A stretch of 64,000 bases of DNA from contig NZ_LR701593.1 of the NCBI RefSeq assembly GCF_902498805.1, positions 1-64,000 of the forward strand, read 5' to 3'. Origin of the DNA: Imperialibacter sp. EC-SDR9 (lineage in GTDB: Bacteria; Bacteroidota; Bacteroidia; Cytophagales; Cyclobacteriaceae). This document shows positions 63,083 to 64,000 of this stretch, one piece after another. The position numbers were made by a program, and so were the translations under genes. The stretch's first letter is position 1, and each line of letters begins with the position of its first letter. The notes under the pieces are model-generated. The model had not been told where the DNA came from. It made no database searches and saw nothing but the letters and a program-made list of their open reading frames with translations.

Positions 63083-64000
63083 TTAATTATTTGCTGGGAT
63101 CTGCTCTGGTTCCTCATATCCCTTTGGGGCTCTTTTGTGCCAATAGGAAGCCAGTATAGAGCCCGTGATGTTCATGAGTGGGCCAAATACCGCCGGTGCC
63201 AGTCCCATGGTGCCAATTTTCCCAAGCGTATTGGCTATGCCTGAGGCGAGACCTCCGTTCTGCATCCCCACTTCTATGGCTATTGTTCTTGAGTCCTGTT
63301 CGTTAAGCTTTAGCAGCTTTGCATAAAAATACCCAAGCGTATACCCAAATAAATTGTGAATAAGCACAAGCACCATCAATATTCCACCGATATCGAGAAG
63401 GCTATCCCGGCCTGCCGCTGTAATAATCACAATGATGACCCCAATCGCCAGCATGGAAAGCAACGGCATTAATTTGTCCATCCATTTAGTTTTGTCACCC
63501 AACAATTTGTTAAAAAGCAGGCCAGCTCCTATCGGAAGAATGATCATCTTCACAATGCTCCACATCATCGCAAGCACCTCAATTTCGATAAATTCACCAG
63601 CAAGCAACTTCATCATCAGTGGCGTAGTAAATGGTGCCAGCAGCGTTGCGATGGATGTAATGGTAATAGAAAGTGCCAGGTTGGCCTTCGCAAGGTAGGC
63701 CATCACATTGGACGCTACTCCGCTGGGTGAGCACCCAATGAGCACTATTCCGGCGGCAATTTCAGGAGGAAAGTTGCTGAGCTTGGCCAGCGTGAAGCCA
63801 ATTAAAGGCATGATCAACAATTGCGCACTTACACCGACTACCACACCTTTCGGGGACTTAAAAATGGAACCGAAATCACCAAGACTCATAGAAGTACCCA
63901 TGCCAAACATGATAATCTGAATCAGTGGTATGATCAGGTTGGTGAGTTTGAAACCTTCTATTACCAGAAAATACTCTGGGTAATATAAGGCTATGGTTAC
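63083..64000 (-). CDS. BASS-family sodium symporter, cut by the right edge
   Basis: The frame stays open to the edge, with about 305 residues visible and the N-terminus missing. Bile-acid:sodium symporter fold with the family motifs MGTSMSLGDF, LIGCSPSGVASNV (sodium-binding) and EVGMQNGGLASGIA. It ends 28 bp before kdgK, so it probably supplies the kinase with a sugar acid such as KDG, rather than bile acids. Not verified. Confidence 0.85.
   Translation of the reverse strand, partial: VTIALYYPEYFLVIEGFKLTNLIIPLIQIIMFGMGTSMSLGDFGSIFKSPKGVVVGVSAQLLIMPLIGFTLAKLSNFPPEIAAGIVLIGCSPSGVASNVMAYLAKANLALSITITSIATLLAPFTTPLMMKLLAGEFIEIEVLAMMWSIVKMIILPIGAGLLFNKLLGDKTKWMDKLMPLLSMLAIGVIIVIITAAGRDSLLDIGGILMVLVLIHNLFGYTLGYFYAKLLKLNEQDSRTIAIEVGMQNGGLASGIANTLGKIGTMGLAPAVFGPLMNITGSILASYWHKRAPKGYEEPEQIPANN

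Overview
This is a stretch of Bacteroidota chromosome, most likely from a free-living, probably marine Cytophagales-type bacterium. The evidence is a LytS/LytTR two-component system beside a TonB-dependent receptor, the lipidated TamA variant TamL, a type IX secretion sorting domain, a Gfo/Idh oxidoreductase and RraA homologue with export signals, TAnnTTTG-like promoter elements, and moderate GC. No phage, insertion sequence, CRISPR array or rRNA was seen. Both edges may cut genes; the right edge clearly cuts a BASS-type transporter.

Layout. 1-5.3 kb (minus strand): a stress group, hsp20 - baeRF - cfa, and a Ca2+/Na+ exchanger preceded by an interrupted reading frame. CRP/FNR-type palindromes (TGAC-N4-GTCA and variants) precede them. 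5.3-6.5 kb: a small membrane protein, a repeat-like GC-rich segment, a broken tRNA-Arg copy, and intact tRNA-Arg(TCT) and tRNA-Ser(GCT). 6.7-24.3 kb (mostly plus): housekeeping and envelope genes (batB-batC, thiolase, MORN-repeat protein, purC, STAS protein, RNase Z, queuosine-precursor transporter, PTE-like hydrolase, SpoU methyltransferase, tamL, hemF, PAP2 phosphatase, LytTR regulator, riboflavin synthase, pcm, thioesterase, dihaem cytochrome c). 24.4-35.1 kb: lipoproteins, a double-redoxin lipoprotein, an overlapping histidine kinase - LytTR regulator - TonB receptor unit, then a sulfatase with an HGSNAT-like acyltransferase and a pair of PepSY-type membrane proteins. 35.2-44.6 kb: amino-acid permease, DUF4038 glycosidase, DDAH-like hydrolase, RES-Xre toxin-antitoxin pair, Gfo/Idh oxidoreductase, RraA-like enzyme, M20 peptidase, MsrA. 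44.6-46.8 kb (minus): sulfide:quinone oxidoreductase - TusE/DsrC - DsrE operon, again with a TGAC-N4-GTCA box. 47.0-56.5 kb (minus): an Ig-like anchored protein, a 2103-residue kelch/FN3 protein with a T9SS sorting domain, and a caspase-like protease, joined by 4-nt overlaps and preceded by a membrane LytTR regulator. 56.8-64 kb: outer-membrane lipoprotein, DUF3500 protein, DoxX, dienelactone hydrolase, lactonase-type propeller, and a KDG kinase with a BASS transporter.

The most promising undescribed unit is the caspase - giant kelch/FN3 - Ig-anchor operon with its LytTR regulator and a 21-bp-spaced direct repeat. The most testable regulatory idea is a CRP/FNR-family regulon joining protein-repair and stress genes (hsp20-baeRF-cfa) to sulfide oxidation (sqr-tusE-dsrE). 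All functions were assigned by reading the sequence; no database search was run.
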